A stretch of 64,000 nt of DNA from JAUHXS01 sp965213575 (GTDB lineage: Bacteria; Bacteroidota; Bacteroidia; Chitinophagales; JAUHXS01), in assembly GCA_965213575.1 (NCBI GenBank), contig CBDBZN010000018.1:55447-119446 (forward strand), written 5' to 3'. The notes under the pieces are model-generated. The model did not search any database, was not told the origin of the DNA, and was given only the letters and a program-made list of their open reading frames with translations. Made by a program: the position numbers and the translations under genes. Each line of letters starts with the position of its first letter. Positions within the stretch are counted from its first letter, which is position 1. This document shows, in pieces, positions 9,601 through 18,709 of the stretch.

Positions 9601-12600
9601 TCGCAATCATCAACTAATGTAGAAGTAAAAGTATTAAATGGAGGATTATTTTCATCAGGTATATTATTGAAGTTTTCTTCATACACTGTTTGTGTGCCGG
9701 CAAAAAGCTGCTTCTCCACATTACAACCCTCGACTGCCACGTATTCTGCGCAGTCAAACCCAAAATTATAGCAACCGGCACTACCTTGCAATTCAATAAT
9801 AGCCCCATCACTAGCATGTGCTTTAATAGTAAATGCGTTGGTTGTAGCTTGTTGCATAGATGAGGGCTGAATATCAAAAAAGTCGGTGATGTTATTAAAA
9901 TTATAGTTAGGTGTGATAATTGTCATGTCAATCTCACACGACGTTTGTCCTGAATATTGTATTTCAGCATCTAATACATTCAGTGAAGTTGTTCCTGAAT
10001 ATGAGTAATTACCGGCTCCCGCAAATCGAAGATTATTTGTCATTATCTTATTATAGGGTTCTACAGCAAGGCCTTGCGTAACATTTAGGCTATTTCGATC
10101 TTTTAATAATAAATTAAGTAAATTTTGAAAATCATTGGCTACAGCTGCTTTTTCACAAACTTCTACATTTGGGCATCCGCCTACTTCAAAACAAGTGCTT
10201 GTACCAGAGGCTACTCCCTCAATAGTATCTCGTTGTCCATTAATAAGTTTGCTAAACTTACCTCTCAATATAAAATCAAAATTGCTTCCACTAACCTTAT
10301 GTTTGATACTGACTATTTCAATTAATTGTGTCCAACTAGCGGTAGTTCCATTGCTATACATTAACGTAGAGGGATCTAAAGACATGTTAATTCTACATTT
10401 AAAGCTATTATTTTGATTATTTACAATATCAATAATTACATTATTTCCACTCAGAGATGCAACCTTCCACCGATAAAGAATAGTATTGGCCGGATTGGAG
10501 GTGGGCTGAGGAATACTTTCATATAAGTCTGTACTAAATTCTTCTAATTCGTTCACAATGAAATTCCTTATCATACCACGCTTTTCCTTGATCACTGCCT
10601 TCATAAAATATTCGAATTGAATGGCAATAGGGCATTTACCGCATTCTACAAATAACTGCTTTTGCACTTCTTTGCCCATACATTGTACTACATCTGCATC
10701 ATTATCATACACGTCTACAGATCCGGGAAGGCCGTCATTAGCAGAAGGAAAGCGTTTGGCTTTATCTTTATAGAGGCTGTATTGATCTACATTACAAAAT
10801 TGGCTTTCATTGTAAAATTCGCAAGAAGGGCAATCTTCTCCCATAAAATTGTATTTACAAGGATTAAACTCTTGGGAAGCTGTGCCGATACAGGCGTTAT
10901 AACAACCGTTTACGATAGCATATTGCTGCTCTTCTTCTTCCATATATTTCCCTTTCAATTTGGCATAAAATCCATTGAAAATAGCCCACGCTTCATCATT
11001 CATAGTTGCTATGGTGATTGGATTGCTCGGCAAGCAATTAAGCATTTCATCAACCTTCTCTTTAAATTTATTGCACTTAGCAGACAAATAAGCCATCTCA
11101 TAGATACTGAAATACCCTGACGTTCCATTGTTATTGTCGTAAAAATAATAGTCACGCATATCAGTAATCATCTCGCTTTTACGATCAGCTCCTTCTCCTC
11201 CGGGAGCAAAAAATGGGTCTACATTAGAAATGTTATCCGGGAGGTCGTTAGGAAAATCGCCTCCGGCATTTAAGTCTAATGGATTCCATAAATGTGCGTC
11301 ACCGCTTCCTGATGGGTTCTCATCTTGGTTGAGTAGTGTCCAGTCATAATCATTGCTAGTTGTATTTAAATTACACCAAGTATAATAACAGTACTCCGGG
11401 TGGTATGTCACTAAAGATTTTGCCCAAGAGGTGTCGAATTTTTCTATGAATTCAGCTAAAGTGAGTTGATCCGGAGATACTAAATTACCTTCTGCGTTTA
11501 AAACCATGGCCAACTCACCATTTTTGTCCACGTATGGCGTACCGGGGTGTTGAAAATCATAATCCGGATTGGGAAATGAATTATTGATATTTAATAAGTT
11601 GATTTGCGAATCAGGTAAGACATAACTCTGTGTAGCTTGATCAAAATTAAAAGGTGCATACTGGCCACCCGGGCTCACATCTTTTAATAATGCTTTGTAG
11701 GCGGCCTCACAAGGATGGACTTGTTCATCACACAGCTTATCGCAATTTTTTTGTAACTCATTGTAGCCTTCCAAAGTAAGATATAGATAATTAGGATCGT
11801 AAGCAGAATGGCCGGGAGTCGCTTTGTTGATATTGTTGTGATCTGTATAGTTTCCCAGTTTTGTATTACAAGTGTTACAATCTTCTTCACAAGCTGTCAA
11901 GTCTACATATGATAATCTATCTTGATAAAAATCATAGAAACTTTTCGTACAATTCGATGTATCTTCTAAATAAGTATTGGCATAGAAATCGGCTGCATCT
12001 TCTTTTATATGCAGTATTTTTGTGATGCTGTAATTGCCGGTAGCTAATGAAAGTGTAAAAGGTATATTAGTAGACGGTAAAGGGGCATTACAGGTTAAAT
12101 CAAAAGGATTAATGCTCCCAATCATTCTTGTTTGGTTGGTAGGATCTACTAATTCAGTACCGCATTCATCTTTAATACTCAGCGTCAAGCCATATACACA
12201 TTCGGCGCAAACACTAGCGGGTAAACATTCCAACGTAAACTCTTGAGGGGTAACCTCGTATTCAAAATTATAATTACCTGCAGTAACAGCTAAAAACTCT
12301 CTAGACAATACAATATCATTGCCGTTTACTATATTTTCATTACCCGGATCGGTGGTATTTACACCATTTATTAAGTTGATATTTTTAGTAAGTGTTTGAA
12401 TGGAAGGTAAATCATCCAAATCTTCTCTGGCTTCATCAGCCATAGCTGTGATAATAACTTTTCCTTGTTGATCAAGATAACTCACGCTTTTTTGTCCATT
12501 AGCATCCACTACTAAATTTTTCTTGTAATGAGCTACCCAGGCTGCATCACTACCTAATAAAGGATCCAACTCTTCTTGAGCCGGCTTGCCGTAATAATAT

Positions 12601-14072
12601 TTTGTCTCGTGCTCACTATTTAATTGATAAGTTGCCCCTACTCCACCTTGCCGCCTGATCCTTCCGGTATTATCCGGTGTAAATTCGATATGTGTAAATG
12701 GATAACCTTCGGCATTTGGTAAGAGTGCTTGGTAATCATCCTGGTCCGGGTTGTTAGGAGAGTAATATAAAGCTGCTCCTGAGGTGTTATTCATCGGGCC
12801 TATTGCCGCTTCACAATCAGTTGAGCCTTCTACATCGAAGTTGTCTTTACTATAAGGCACGTTGCCGGAAGGTGATAAGTTGAAATTTTCATAATACTTA
12901 ATATCATTTTCATTAGTCACATTCGGAACGGACAATGCTTGAACAGCCGCTCTACCTTGATGGTCATAAAAAGTTTCACCTATTATGGTTTGATCTTCAG
13001 TGTTTAGTTTGCTCACTACTTGTCGGTTACGCAAGCTACCGTCAAAATAACTGATGCTTTCTTTTCTCTTGCCTTCTTCAGCAAAATTGGCATTGTACTG
13101 CCAATTAAACTTTTGCTCATGGCCGGCAAAATCGACTTCGCCCATTGTTTCATCAAAGAAACTATACACGCCATTAGTTAAATCACTTACCTGCCCTTTG
13201 TCTACCGCTGACCATGCTCCATATATTAATTTGCCTGGATTATTAATATCTTTTCCTACTCCTCGTACTCTGTATAAAATGTATCCCCTTTCAAAGACTA
13301 AAGGAATAGTATATGATTGTTCTCCGGTGCTGATCCGGGTGCTGTTATATTTAAAGTCAAAAGGAATTGCATTAGCCGGCTTTGAAGTAAGTATTTGTCC
13401 TGTCAGTAAATCAACATTCCCTACATTATCTACCCAAAGCCATTCCAGGTCAAAATATTCAGCGCCATCTAAATAACTCCAAGCAAATTCTAGCTCTCCA
13501 ATGCCGTTTTCACTGTAATCAATAGAAGTGGTAGGCGAAGCGGTAATAGTTGTTACTATTCCATTAGGATCGAAAGCATATATTCTTTCAATATGCATCT
13601 CTGACGCTAAGTAGGCATTAGGAAGCGGATTAATTACATTTATTACCTCAATAAATACGCTATGGCCTCCGGTAAAAATAAATATATCCATAGCATCTGA
13701 TATACTATCCGCTGAGGGATTGTATAGTAATTCTAATGTTTGGGAAAGTGTAGTAGTACTAAAATTTTCGTCTTCGTAAGTTATTTCAAGTTCAATAATC
13801 ATCGTATCGGCAGCTACTAGTTGATTGTAATTAGCGTCAATGCCTAACATGACTTTATTAATAACTGATAAATTATTGAACTCTGCCCTCCACTGAGGAT
13901 CGTTTTGCTGCATATAAAAATATTGGTGATCAACTAATTCAAAGACGAGGTCATTATCAATTTCATTCGCATATATTTGAGTGCGCAGTGCTTCGGTACC
14001 TGCATAAGACTGCCCGATAAACATCAATAGTAAACCAATAAATTTATATGCTTTGAAATATTTTTCTATCAT
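3690..14072 (-). CDS. Giant YD-repeat (Rhs/TcC-like) protein with lipase-like tip fused to a lipoprotein-like tail
   Basis: The 3460-residue protein has a signal peptide (first 24 residues). A long beta-rich and Cys-rich N-terminal half includes an Rhs-associated start near residue 340 (YFDGSLRNRQ). YD repeats run from about 1745 to 2390 and end with NHLGNVLAVV. A LamG/concanavalin-like domain follows (about 2410-2620), then the 745-bp repeated module (about 2638-2886). The tip from about 2920 has a lipase-type nucleophile elbow THSMG with Ser3079. The last 250 residues begin with a hydrophobic stretch and LFSSC (Cys3225), a typical lipoprotein signal, yet they are in frame with the tip and have no start codon of their own. 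By analogy with Rhs and Tc proteins the YD part forms a shell holding the tip. Export route and target are unknown. Confidence 0.85.
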   Translation of the reverse strand: MIEKYFKAYKFIGLLLMFIGQSYAGTEALRTQIYANEIDNDLVFELVDHQYFYMQQNDPQWRAEFNNLSVINKVMLGIDANYNQLVAADTMIIELEITYEDENFSTTTLSQTLELLYNPSADSISDAMDIFIFTGGHSVFIEVINVINPLPNAYLASEMHIERIYAFDPNGIVTTITASPTTSIDYSENGIGELEFAWSYLDGAEYFDLEWLWVDNVGNVDLLTGQILTSKPANAIPFDFKYNSTRISTGEQSYTIPLVFERGYILYRVRGVGKDINNPGKLIYGAWSAVDKGQVSDLTNGVYSFFDETMGEVDFAGHEQKFNWQYNANFAEEGKRKESISYFDGSLRNRQVVSKLNTEDQTIIGETFYDHQGRAAVQALSVPNVTNENDIKYYENFNLSPSGNVPYSKDNFDVEGSTDCEAAIGPMNNTSGAALYYSPNNPDQDDYQALLPNAEGYPFTHIEFTPDNTGRIRRQGGVGATYQLNSEHETKYYYGKPAQEELDPLLGSDAAWVAHYKKNLVVDANGQKSVSYLDQQGKVIITAMADEAREDLDDLPSIQTLTKNINLINGVNTTDPGNENIVNGNDIVLSREFLAVTAGNYNFEYEVTPQEFTLECLPASVCAECVYGLTLSIKDECGTELVDPTNQTRMIGSINPFDLTCNAPLPSTNIPFTLSLATGNYSITKILHIKEDAADFYANTYLEDTSNCTKSFYDFYQDRLSYVDLTACEEDCNTCNTKLGNYTDHNNINKATPGHSAYDPNYLYLTLEGYNELQKNCDKLCDEQVHPCEAAYKALLKDVSPGGQYAPFNFDQATQSYVLPDSQINLLNINNSFPNPDYDFQHPGTPYVDKNGELAMVLNAEGNLVSPDQLTLAEFIEKFDTSWAKSLVTYHPEYCYYTWCNLNTTSNDYDWTLLNQDENPSGSGDAHLWNPLDLNAGGDFPNDLPDNISNVDPFFAPGGEGADRKSEMITDMRDYYFYDNNNGTSGYFSIYEMAYLSAKCNKFKEKVDEMLNCLPSNPITIATMNDEAWAIFNGFYAKLKGKYMEEEEQQYAIVNGCYNACIGTASQEFNPCKYNFMGEDCPSCEFYNESQFCNVDQYSLYKDKAKRFPSANDGLPGSVDVYDNDADVVQCMGKEVQKQLFVECGKCPIAIQFEYFMKAVIKEKRGMIRNFIVNELEEFSTDLYESIPQPTSNPANTILYRWKVASLSGNNVIIDIVNNQNNSFKCRINMSLDPSTLMYSNGTTASWTQLIEIVSIKHKVSGSNFDFILRGKFSKLINGQRDTIEGVASGTSTCFEVGGCPNVEVCEKAAVANDFQNLLNLLLKDRNSLNVTQGLAVEPYNKIMTNNLRFAGAGNYSYSGTTSLNVLDAEIQYSGQTSCEIDMTIITPNYNFNNITDFFDIQPSSMQQATTNAFTIKAHASDGAIIELQGSAGCYNFGFDCAEYVAVEGCNVEKQLFAGTQTVYEENFNNIPDENNPPFNTFTSTLVDDCDYLCTNGFQHSFINNTNTCTFDGQTVFLGSDPSTFFHVTHASIVPPFNNTTNTSQNDFAVFEKTIVVENGCEYDFNIRSMLTYYANTCVQPFINIYFNNQSFLNIYLPSNDIGSWQNYSKIWIADNNNLTIRIELEYGLCFNGDSLENSSNTCNINYASGFALDDIKLVKTASSVVECIKNPLCDTPRTTPALNINAALACKETLLEQARYDAEQAYQYYADSVLADFQALYRKNCSNTEEIYTVNYSEKEFHYTLYSYDQAGNLIQTVPPAGVNRITDVNTLNQINNYRLDPVNNNPVDPGHTFKTNYQYNSLNQLIEQNTPDGGTTVFYYDELGRLIISQNAKQALHEPDPQYSYTQYDNLGRIIEVGEIETSTDPASLITGGSQIPYQDEFIANFLPSGTQTEVTKTTYSQPSTLFISQNNLRNRVSSVSIDNDGDDNPEYLTHYSYDIHGNVKTLVQQNPTLTAINEEFKKIDYEYDLVSGNVNFIYYQGGMPDAFHHQYCYDADNRITQVLTSKDGICWERDAKYFYYQHGPLARVEIGEDKVQAYDYAYTLQGWVKNVNSNALNPPYDPGQDGYADSTNNLNSYIAKDAYGFSLGYHNNDYTAISGNQQFLTSITALPNIGTAAPNLYNGNISHMVTSLATPILTGGAGSGSGGDEKTTQLHAYRYDQLNRIKQMKAYADFDFENNVWGATEDDRYKTNLQYDANGNILRLKRNATATNLDMDQMGYHYITGTNKLDYVEDTIINSNWMMDIENQDPGNYDYDAVGNLTADFSEDIESIDWTVYGKVKEVKRIMGSSKPDLTFEYDGNGNRIRKIVKSDPTDPLTWITTNYVRDASGNILATYRGDAPAGTYEVNEHMIYGSSRVGVKKQRAASSKLTRGDKSYELTNHLGNVLAVVTDKKLAIISQTEICSSLSFDGNDDYVRVPYAPNQNLGTGNFTIEAWIKADSATTTPYGIINNIDGGNLGYKIFVNPISSTIGVQISESTVITGATYIKDNSWHHIALVRSGIDVTLYIDGSIDGSTISSTDLTSTEDIIIGSFNTNGFVPFLGGIDEVRIWNIERSQTEIQNSMSTKLTGAEIGLLAYWNFEEGSGQVVQDLSPNGFDGTLGLSSAVENNDPTWTTDGQACILNLSYAPDIVSTQNYYPFGMLMPTCETPIESYLATMEDDREEIERAQFYESYDSINITAMSQMNHTDSLDKLKVLALDKDGSAAQGLRKTVPVLKGDSIVMQAYAKFLPNLSKDKSKEMSLPIMAILAPLTYLTPIGEYGMQVAKLIPPILNLPLPLLGGDSYEGTPTAYLNYRLYNKDSVLIDSAQIAVSEEAMDGAKPSGKAKRDTLDDTHDHLMLTKGIKEDGYIEVYLSNTSDQEYRVYFDDYQITRMENALCEADELRYPFGFNGKENLNEVYSTTGGVVDLGERWLDTRLGRTPTSDDMARMYPDQSPYAYVFNTPIQATDPDGNVVIFINGFNGGSGGNPSYWGGFDKQVQQVIGDYSARYYDGSSGGIGSTTFNALEGLIEGGIAGSFFGNPILGAVGGTLFELSANSNVNSIKRIQAGKAMGQAQAAEIFDNLSEGETIKIVTHSMGTAYSRGFVQALSEYAESQGIEKFQLEYQIDLAAFQGSSLPKPTEVKQLDFKSGDIDNVANGILGRLIGGTGSSNIPGGRKLKVAKGTGHGIGEFTTGDIPTLNRGNSRALKTFLNTRETTIDFQENNPGLVLIIVCFSMLFSSCRRNERQKQKLQEMRESIPDVMGEAEKRRDSMLLAFTFNQFINKDYYELHYLHQYRKKGYQVNIYVDDIFYSPDSLKLFAFIIVEMPTAAEWNQNSLEDSTKQWYYASYDWIGFRENTNEIWKLYPFHKNRSNGYATYETVQFNLRDYYFDEIKDAIHFKTNCSLVDTCFWTEEKIWKKAEFVEGYYDFQIAPGYYDYQIKGKEEWFKKQWNTRPLSEFLLPIPDVEYPEELLKKY
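5415..6159. repeat. 745-bp direct repeat, copy 2 (in giant YD gene)
   Basis: Second copy of the segment at 2549-3293, ungapped, with about a dozen mismatches by eye. It begins within the ALCEADE codons just before the tip and ends after YYPFG, next to the LamG insertion. Homologous recombination across the two copies would exchange one tip for the other and delete the DNA between them. Confidence 0.95.
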
Positions 14073-14075
14073 ACT

Positions 14076-14780
14076 TTAATATCTGGTATTTATAAAATTT
14101 CGGAGTTCGTAATTTTTAAACCTCTCCGTAACAACCCAATTTTCATCCGGCTGCTTAATAACATAGTTGCTCATATTAAATAAGGCAGGATTTTGAACAG
14201 TATATACAATATTGCTGAAAATCATCTGCAAATGTGGCTTGCCGGATAATTGTGAGTCTTTTGTCAACTGCTGTGGAGTGCCGTAATATAAATCCAGCTT
14301 ATTGATCAGGTGAGTTTTTGAATCATAATATATAGTCAGGCTATCATAAAATCCGTTTACAAATTTTACTGCTATAAATCCTTCATTATTTGATACTTGT
14401 TTGATATTGATCAAAATATTTTCTTTATATAATTCTACTATATCTAGAGATAATACATCCGTTGCTTGAATATCTGTCAATTCTCTTTTTGATAAAATGA
14501 TATTTTTAGCAGATTGGTCAATGACACATATTTCATTAGCTGATTTTATGGTAATTATTTCCGCTTGTTGTTGAAAAAGCTTTATGCCATCTTTTATAAT
14601 TTTACCTTTTGCCACATCTATCGTTTGATCCGTAGCAGGATTTGGATAAACTTTATATAGTACATCCATGGTGAGAACAGGATGCTCTATATAAGCACGG
14701 TTAATTTCTACTAATACTGGATGGTTAGCGTAGACTCCGGCTGTTAATAAGAGTACGATTAATAAACACTTAACTTTCAT
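14076..14780 (-). CDS. Small exported protein of unknown function in the YD-repeat locus
   Basis: The product has 234 residues with a signal peptide (MKVKCLLIVLLLTAGVYA). The rest is beta-rich with no catalytic motif. The pattern of short beta strands and the passage on stored values (VDVAKGKIIKDGIKLF type) faintly recalls LolA-fold proteins, but this is a weak impression. It sits 3 bp upstream of the giant YD gene, so the two are surely co-transcribed, and a role in export, folding or surface placement of the giant protein is plausible. Its PNPATDQ phrase resembles a motif of type IX sorting domains but lies near the N-terminus, so it is probably coincidental. Confidence 0.7.
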   Translation of the reverse strand: MKVKCLLIVLLLTAGVYANHPVLVEINRAYIEHPVLTMDVLYKVYPNPATDQTIDVAKGKIIKDGIKLFQQQAEIITIKSANEICVIDQSAKNIILSKRELTDIQATDVLSLDIVELYKENILINIKQVSNNEGFIAVKFVNGFYDSLTIYYDSKTHLINKLDLYYGTPQQLTKDSQLSGKPHLQMIFSNIVYTVQNPALFNMSNYVIKQPDENWVVTERFKNYELRNFINTRY

Positions 14781-14890
14781 TTTATTTTTAGTTTGAGTTT
14801 TTAGCTAGTAGCACATAGTCGATAGCCCATGGTTTTTGATTTTCTGATACTACTTCTGTCATCTTACTTCTATTTCTCATTAAAAATTCA

Positions 14891-17530
14891 TCACTCAACA
14901 TTTAAAATTTTCCTAATCCATTTCCCGGCCTTACTATTAGATTTTTGTTTAAGTTTATTATTCAATTCGTCTTGTTTATTTTTTGCATTGTTGAGCTTTT
15001 CTTCTGCCTGTTGTTTTTTGGAGTTAATTTTGTGGGTATGCTTATCGGCTTCCTCTTTTATTTTACTTTTCCCTTCTCCAATGGCATCTTGTATGCCATC
15101 TTCAGAAAATTCAGGCAAATCGCTTTCGTTAATATCTTCTTCTTTGAGATCCTGTTCTTCTAATTTTTGTTTTTGCTGTTTTAAGGAACTAGATGGCGGT
15201 GAGGTAGATATGGAGTCCTCTTGATTTATATTAGCATTGGTTTTTTCCGTAGGTGATGATTTCGCCTTTGTTGGAGTTGTTTTTAAAGTAGTTTTAGGTG
15301 TATTCACATTTGTTTGAGAGGTTGACTCAGGTGATTGTAATCTTTGTAAAGTGCTTTCATCACCCATGTACGTATGATTTCTGCTTTCCTGAATAGTCAT
15401 AATGCCTCTTTCCGTTTCTTTTTTTACACGGACTAATGCCCCTTCTAAGTCATATTCGTAAAACGTAGCATAGTTATTTTCATCTAGTTCAGCCATTAGC
15501 CTATTCGTCAGGGGATCATACACAAAAGATTTCATGTTCGCATCAACAGGATGCATACGGATATCATCAAAATAAACGTCAATACCACTACTGACGCCAC
15601 TCAAATTTTTTAGCTTTACTTCTATATCTGTTGTGTTTAAAGGCACTGTAAACTCCCCTTCTATCCGCTGCCAAAACTCAATAATATCCCCCGATGGACT
15701 AAATGTGGCGCTTCCATTTGCTGCACCATCATTAGTATAGATTAACTCTACCTGAGGAGAAGTATAATGGGTTAAGTATTGGCTAGGATTAATCTCTCTC
15801 GCCCACGCCGATAGCAAATAGGGTTTTCCTACTTCCGGAGCGAAGTTTTCACCACAGTCGTCGCATTGAGTGGTATACCCACCACAAACTTCTTTGAAAA
15901 CTATATCGTCAATACCAAAATCACATCCTATTCCTACCGAGTTATTTATGTAAAGACTTATTGGTACTGTTCCTTCAGTACTTTCTGAATTCCAAATACC
16001 TCTACGCTGCACCCAACCAGAAATATCATATTTTGAAATGATGGCATCAATATCTTCATTATTTATTCTTAGCTCACATGGACATGGAGGTTCATTGCCA
16101 AAACGATGGCCTCGAGTCCATAGTGAAAATTCATAAGTTGTATTCTGTTTTATATTAATATCCTGTACCCAAACATCACCCGAATCATTTGTGTATCCAT
16201 CCATCATTAAAAAATTACCTACACCGGGATTTGTTCTTTCTTCAATAGAATCAAAATTGTTACAATGTTCATGAGAATTTTTTACAACACAATAAGATTG
16301 TGACTGACAAGAACACACATTAGGAATAGTACCCGTTCCGAAACCAACATTTCCTAATTCGAAATCTGCATTGATTACACTATTTTTACAAGGACATTCA
16401 TCCTCAATATTTATATCTTCTTCAAAATATCTTGAGTTACATCCTGTTGATCCGGAATAACTAATTGTTAAAGAAACAGTATATGTCCCACCCGTATTGT
16501 AAACATGTGTAGGAAGTGCTTCAGTAGAGGTGTTACCGTCTCCAAAATCCCATAAATATGTTTCATCGATATAGGTTCCTACTGCAGCATTATAAAATGG
16601 TAATATAATATTTGAACAAGGCTCATTTAAAACTTCGATTGCATCTTGGAAACAACTCCCATCAATGTAGGCATAACCTGCATGAGCCCCAAGGCCGCAA
16701 TCAAAAGTAGAAAATTCTATTGTAACAGTTTGTCCTATATAATTAGATAAATCTACAACGTTTGGAGACCAAGGCTTATAAACATATCTTGAAAAGTTTA
16801 TGTCTATTGTTGTAAAGCCTTCTATTCCTTGTCCCGCTGATACATCAAATTCAGAGCATGGTATAATTTGATTATTTTGATCTAACATTTCTACTCTAAA
16901 TCTCGGTTGTTGTGATTGGATATGTCCAGGGTCTTCCAATACAACAGCATAATAGTAAGTATAAGTACTATTTTCTTCGGTTACTAGAAAAGTTTGCATT
17001 ATAGACTCAGCTTCTGCACCTGCAATTATATTTCCTAATCTTAAAGAATATGTACCTCCTGGAAGTACTCTGGGAAAATTTCCTATTGGATCTAAACCAT
17101 CAGACATTATTACATGCCTTGTATTACCAAATCCACTTATAGTACAGCCAATAGGCACAGTGCATGGTGAATCACAACAATTTGTTCTACAAGAACTATG
17201 TGAGGTATTGCATCCTATAGTTCCTTCCCATCCAGTAAAATCACCTGTTTCAAAATCAACATTCGTACAAGGTTGAGTTCCTCCTGAATTTTCTAAAGTT
17301 GGATTTATTTGATATACTTTATTCCAAGTGCCTAATTTAGTTCCTATATATTTACTTTTCTCATATCTAATGATTCCTTCTATCTCATTAGCGTGTGTAC
17401 CATTATTGTTTAAAATAGCTCTTAGAGAGTCTTCATTAAAACTATTTGCTATCTGGTTGTTATCTATAACTTGGCCAGTAACACAAAAGGATATAATTAT
17501 ATTTAAAATAAAAACATTAAATATTTTCAT
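14891..17530 (-). CDS. Mosaic secreted protein: PKD/CBM-like N-terminus joined to an SpvB-type C-terminal module
   Basis: The product has 879 residues with a signal peptide ending near GQ at residues 19-20. Residues 70-300 look like a jelly-roll carbohydrate-binding fold (two FE(T/L)G starts, Cys-rich). A PKD domain with WDFGDGN lies at about 320, followed by a second jelly-roll copy. From about residue 554 (CDDCGENFAP) the sequence changes to the block that usually closes the long SpvB/Rhs-type proteins of Bacteroidota, with YFDDIR, NMKSFVYDP, LMAELDENN and KKETERGIMTI. The last 130 residues are highly charged and predicted coiled coil. The gene begins 45 bp after the stop of the last piece of the SpvB-like protein, which ends just where this block would be expected. 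I read it as the product of recombination within the locus. Confidence 0.75.
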   Translation of the reverse strand: MKIFNVFILNIIISFCVTGQVIDNNQIANSFNEDSLRAILNNNGTHANEIEGIIRYEKSKYIGTKLGTWNKVYQINPTLENSGGTQPCTNVDFETGDFTGWEGTIGCNTSHSSCRTNCCDSPCTVPIGCTISGFGNTRHVIMSDGLDPIGNFPRVLPGGTYSLRLGNIIAGAEAESIMQTFLVTEENSTYTYYYAVVLEDPGHIQSQQPRFRVEMLDQNNQIIPCSEFDVSAGQGIEGFTTIDINFSRYVYKPWSPNVVDLSNYIGQTVTIEFSTFDCGLGAHAGYAYIDGSCFQDAIEVLNEPCSNIILPFYNAAVGTYIDETYLWDFGDGNTSTEALPTHVYNTGGTYTVSLTISYSGSTGCNSRYFEEDINIEDECPCKNSVINADFELGNVGFGTGTIPNVCSCQSQSYCVVKNSHEHCNNFDSIEERTNPGVGNFLMMDGYTNDSGDVWVQDINIKQNTTYEFSLWTRGHRFGNEPPCPCELRINNEDIDAIISKYDISGWVQRRGIWNSESTEGTVPISLYINNSVGIGCDFGIDDIVFKEVCGGYTTQCDDCGENFAPEVGKPYLLSAWAREINPSQYLTHYTSPQVELIYTNDGAANGSATFSPSGDIIEFWQRIEGEFTVPLNTTDIEVKLKNLSGVSSGIDVYFDDIRMHPVDANMKSFVYDPLTNRLMAELDENNYATFYEYDLEGALVRVKKETERGIMTIQESRNHTYMGDESTLQRLQSPESTSQTNVNTPKTTLKTTPTKAKSSPTEKTNANINQEDSISTSPPSSSLKQQKQKLEEQDLKEEDINESDLPEFSEDGIQDAIGEGKSKIKEEADKHTHKINSKKQQAEEKLNNAKNKQDELNNKLKQKSNSKAGKWIRKILNVE

Positions 17531-17575
17531 ATTTGAATTGGAGTTTTGTGAAGTATAATATAGTTTTCCAATATT

Positions 17576-18709
17576 TTAATTTTCTCTAGGTAAAGGTTCC
17601 TCAGCACACTCCAACTTCTTCGTCACGCTATAGGCTTCTCCACCTTGGAGTTTAACACTGTTTCTGCCGGAATGTGTGATGTTATTTTCAAGGGTAGGAG
17701 TTGATTGCTCGAAAGAAAAATGCCTTTTATAACAAATAGGAGAATAGCCGTTATAACTTTGATATTGGTAATAATCCTCAAAATTATCAAAAGCAATGTC
17801 CGTTTTTTTAGCGTTAGACGATACTGCTGTGGGTAAGTTGTAATTATAGCCGTATAACGCACTCGAGTATCTGCCTAAAGCATCTTTGTTTTCTGTCTCC
17901 GCTCCGTAGCTGGAAAATTTTGTAACCTCGGAGGTAGATTGCCATCCGGCGTAGGTAGGTGTCCAAGGGGCTTCTGTATTTGCAGGGAGTGTCCAAAATG
18001 GACTAAAGGTAGTCATCAAACCATCATAGCGTGTTTCTATGGAAGCAGTCATTTGTTCCCGGTTCGTTAGATACAACCACGACTTTTTTGCCCGCCAATT
18101 ACCTAATATACCTTGGGTATAAGGATTTACAACATCTCCTACCTGAAAGCCACAGTCGCAAACAGTATTCCATTCGTCATCAAACTCTACCGCACTGGCA
18201 TTTAATATGCTGTCATTGTCAATATTTATCATACCGTTTTCATAAGGGCGACCTAAGGAGGTAATGCTTCCTATAGGCGTTGTTTGTTGATTACGCCTGC
18301 CTGAACGCACTATTTTAATAGAGGCATCGGTATAATTTACATAACTGCCAAATTCATCAATGATTTCCATCTCATTGCCAGTAATACTGTATACCCAAGC
18401 TTTAATGGCGCTCGAGTTGCCCGTAATTAATAACTCATCACCCGGCATGAAATATGGAGAAGGATTAGCACCGAAATTCCATATGCCTTCATCAATAGTT
18501 ATATTGTTAAAACGGATGCCGCTATTTTTAGCTGCAGGCCCCATGCCATCATATGCCCAATGAGCGGGATAAGTGAGATTGTAAACCGGATCTTCAAAGT
18601 CATTTTGAGTTTGTGTTAACAATACCTCCCCTGTTTCTGCATCATACAATTTATTTTGAGTGGTTACCTTAGAGCCTAAATCAGTAGCTACTACTTTCCA
18701 ATAACCCAA
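17576..18709 (-). CDS. SpvB/TcB-like protein, third piece (after a frameshift)
   Basis: The 377 codons continue the protein of 18681-20843. The only start available is a TTG inside GLGYWK, and the reading frames join at a TTT run near 18696: removing one T gives a continuous product. It has beta-rich repeats, a YDAETGEVLLTQT segment and, at the end, FEQSTPTL, THSGRNSVKL and KKLEC. In related proteins, as I remember the family, this end leads directly into the block now found at residue 554 of the next gene. The stop (PLPREN) therefore looks like a break rather than a natural end. It could be a real pseudogene fragment, a sequencing indel upstream, or a recombination scar. Confidence 0.7.
   Translation of the reverse strand: MGYWKVVATDLGSKVTTQNKLYDAETGEVLLTQTQNDFEDPVYNLTYPAHWAYDGMGPAAKNSGIRFNNITIDEGIWNFGANPSPYFMPGDELLITGNSSAIKAWVYSITGNEMEIIDEFGSYVNYTDASIKIVRSGRRNQQTTPIGSITSLGRPYENGMINIDNDSILNASAVEFDDEWNTVCDCGFQVGDVVNPYTQGILGNWRAKKSWLYLTNREQMTASIETRYDGLMTTFSPFWTLPANTEAPWTPTYAGWQSTSEVTKFSSYGAETENKDALGRYSSALYGYNYNLPTAVSSNAKKTDIAFDNFEDYYQYQSYNGYSPICYKRHFSFEQSTPTLENNITHSGRNSVKLQGGEAYSVTKKLECAEEPLPREN

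Noticed and set aside
10662..11120. A 152-codon plus-strand ORF inside the giant YD gene
   Set aside because: It lies wholly antisense to a well-supported coding frame, has no recognisable protein features and is explained by the low stop density opposite a long gene.
13054..13476. A 140-codon plus-strand ORF opposite the YD gene N-terminus
   Set aside because: It is antisense to a conserved Rhs-type region; composition and lack of a start context fit a shadow frame.
14829..15224. A hydrophobic 131-codon plus-strand ORF opposite the end of the PKD protein
   Set aside because: It is the reverse complement of a charged coiled-coil coding region, which always yields Leu/Phe/Ser-rich shadows.
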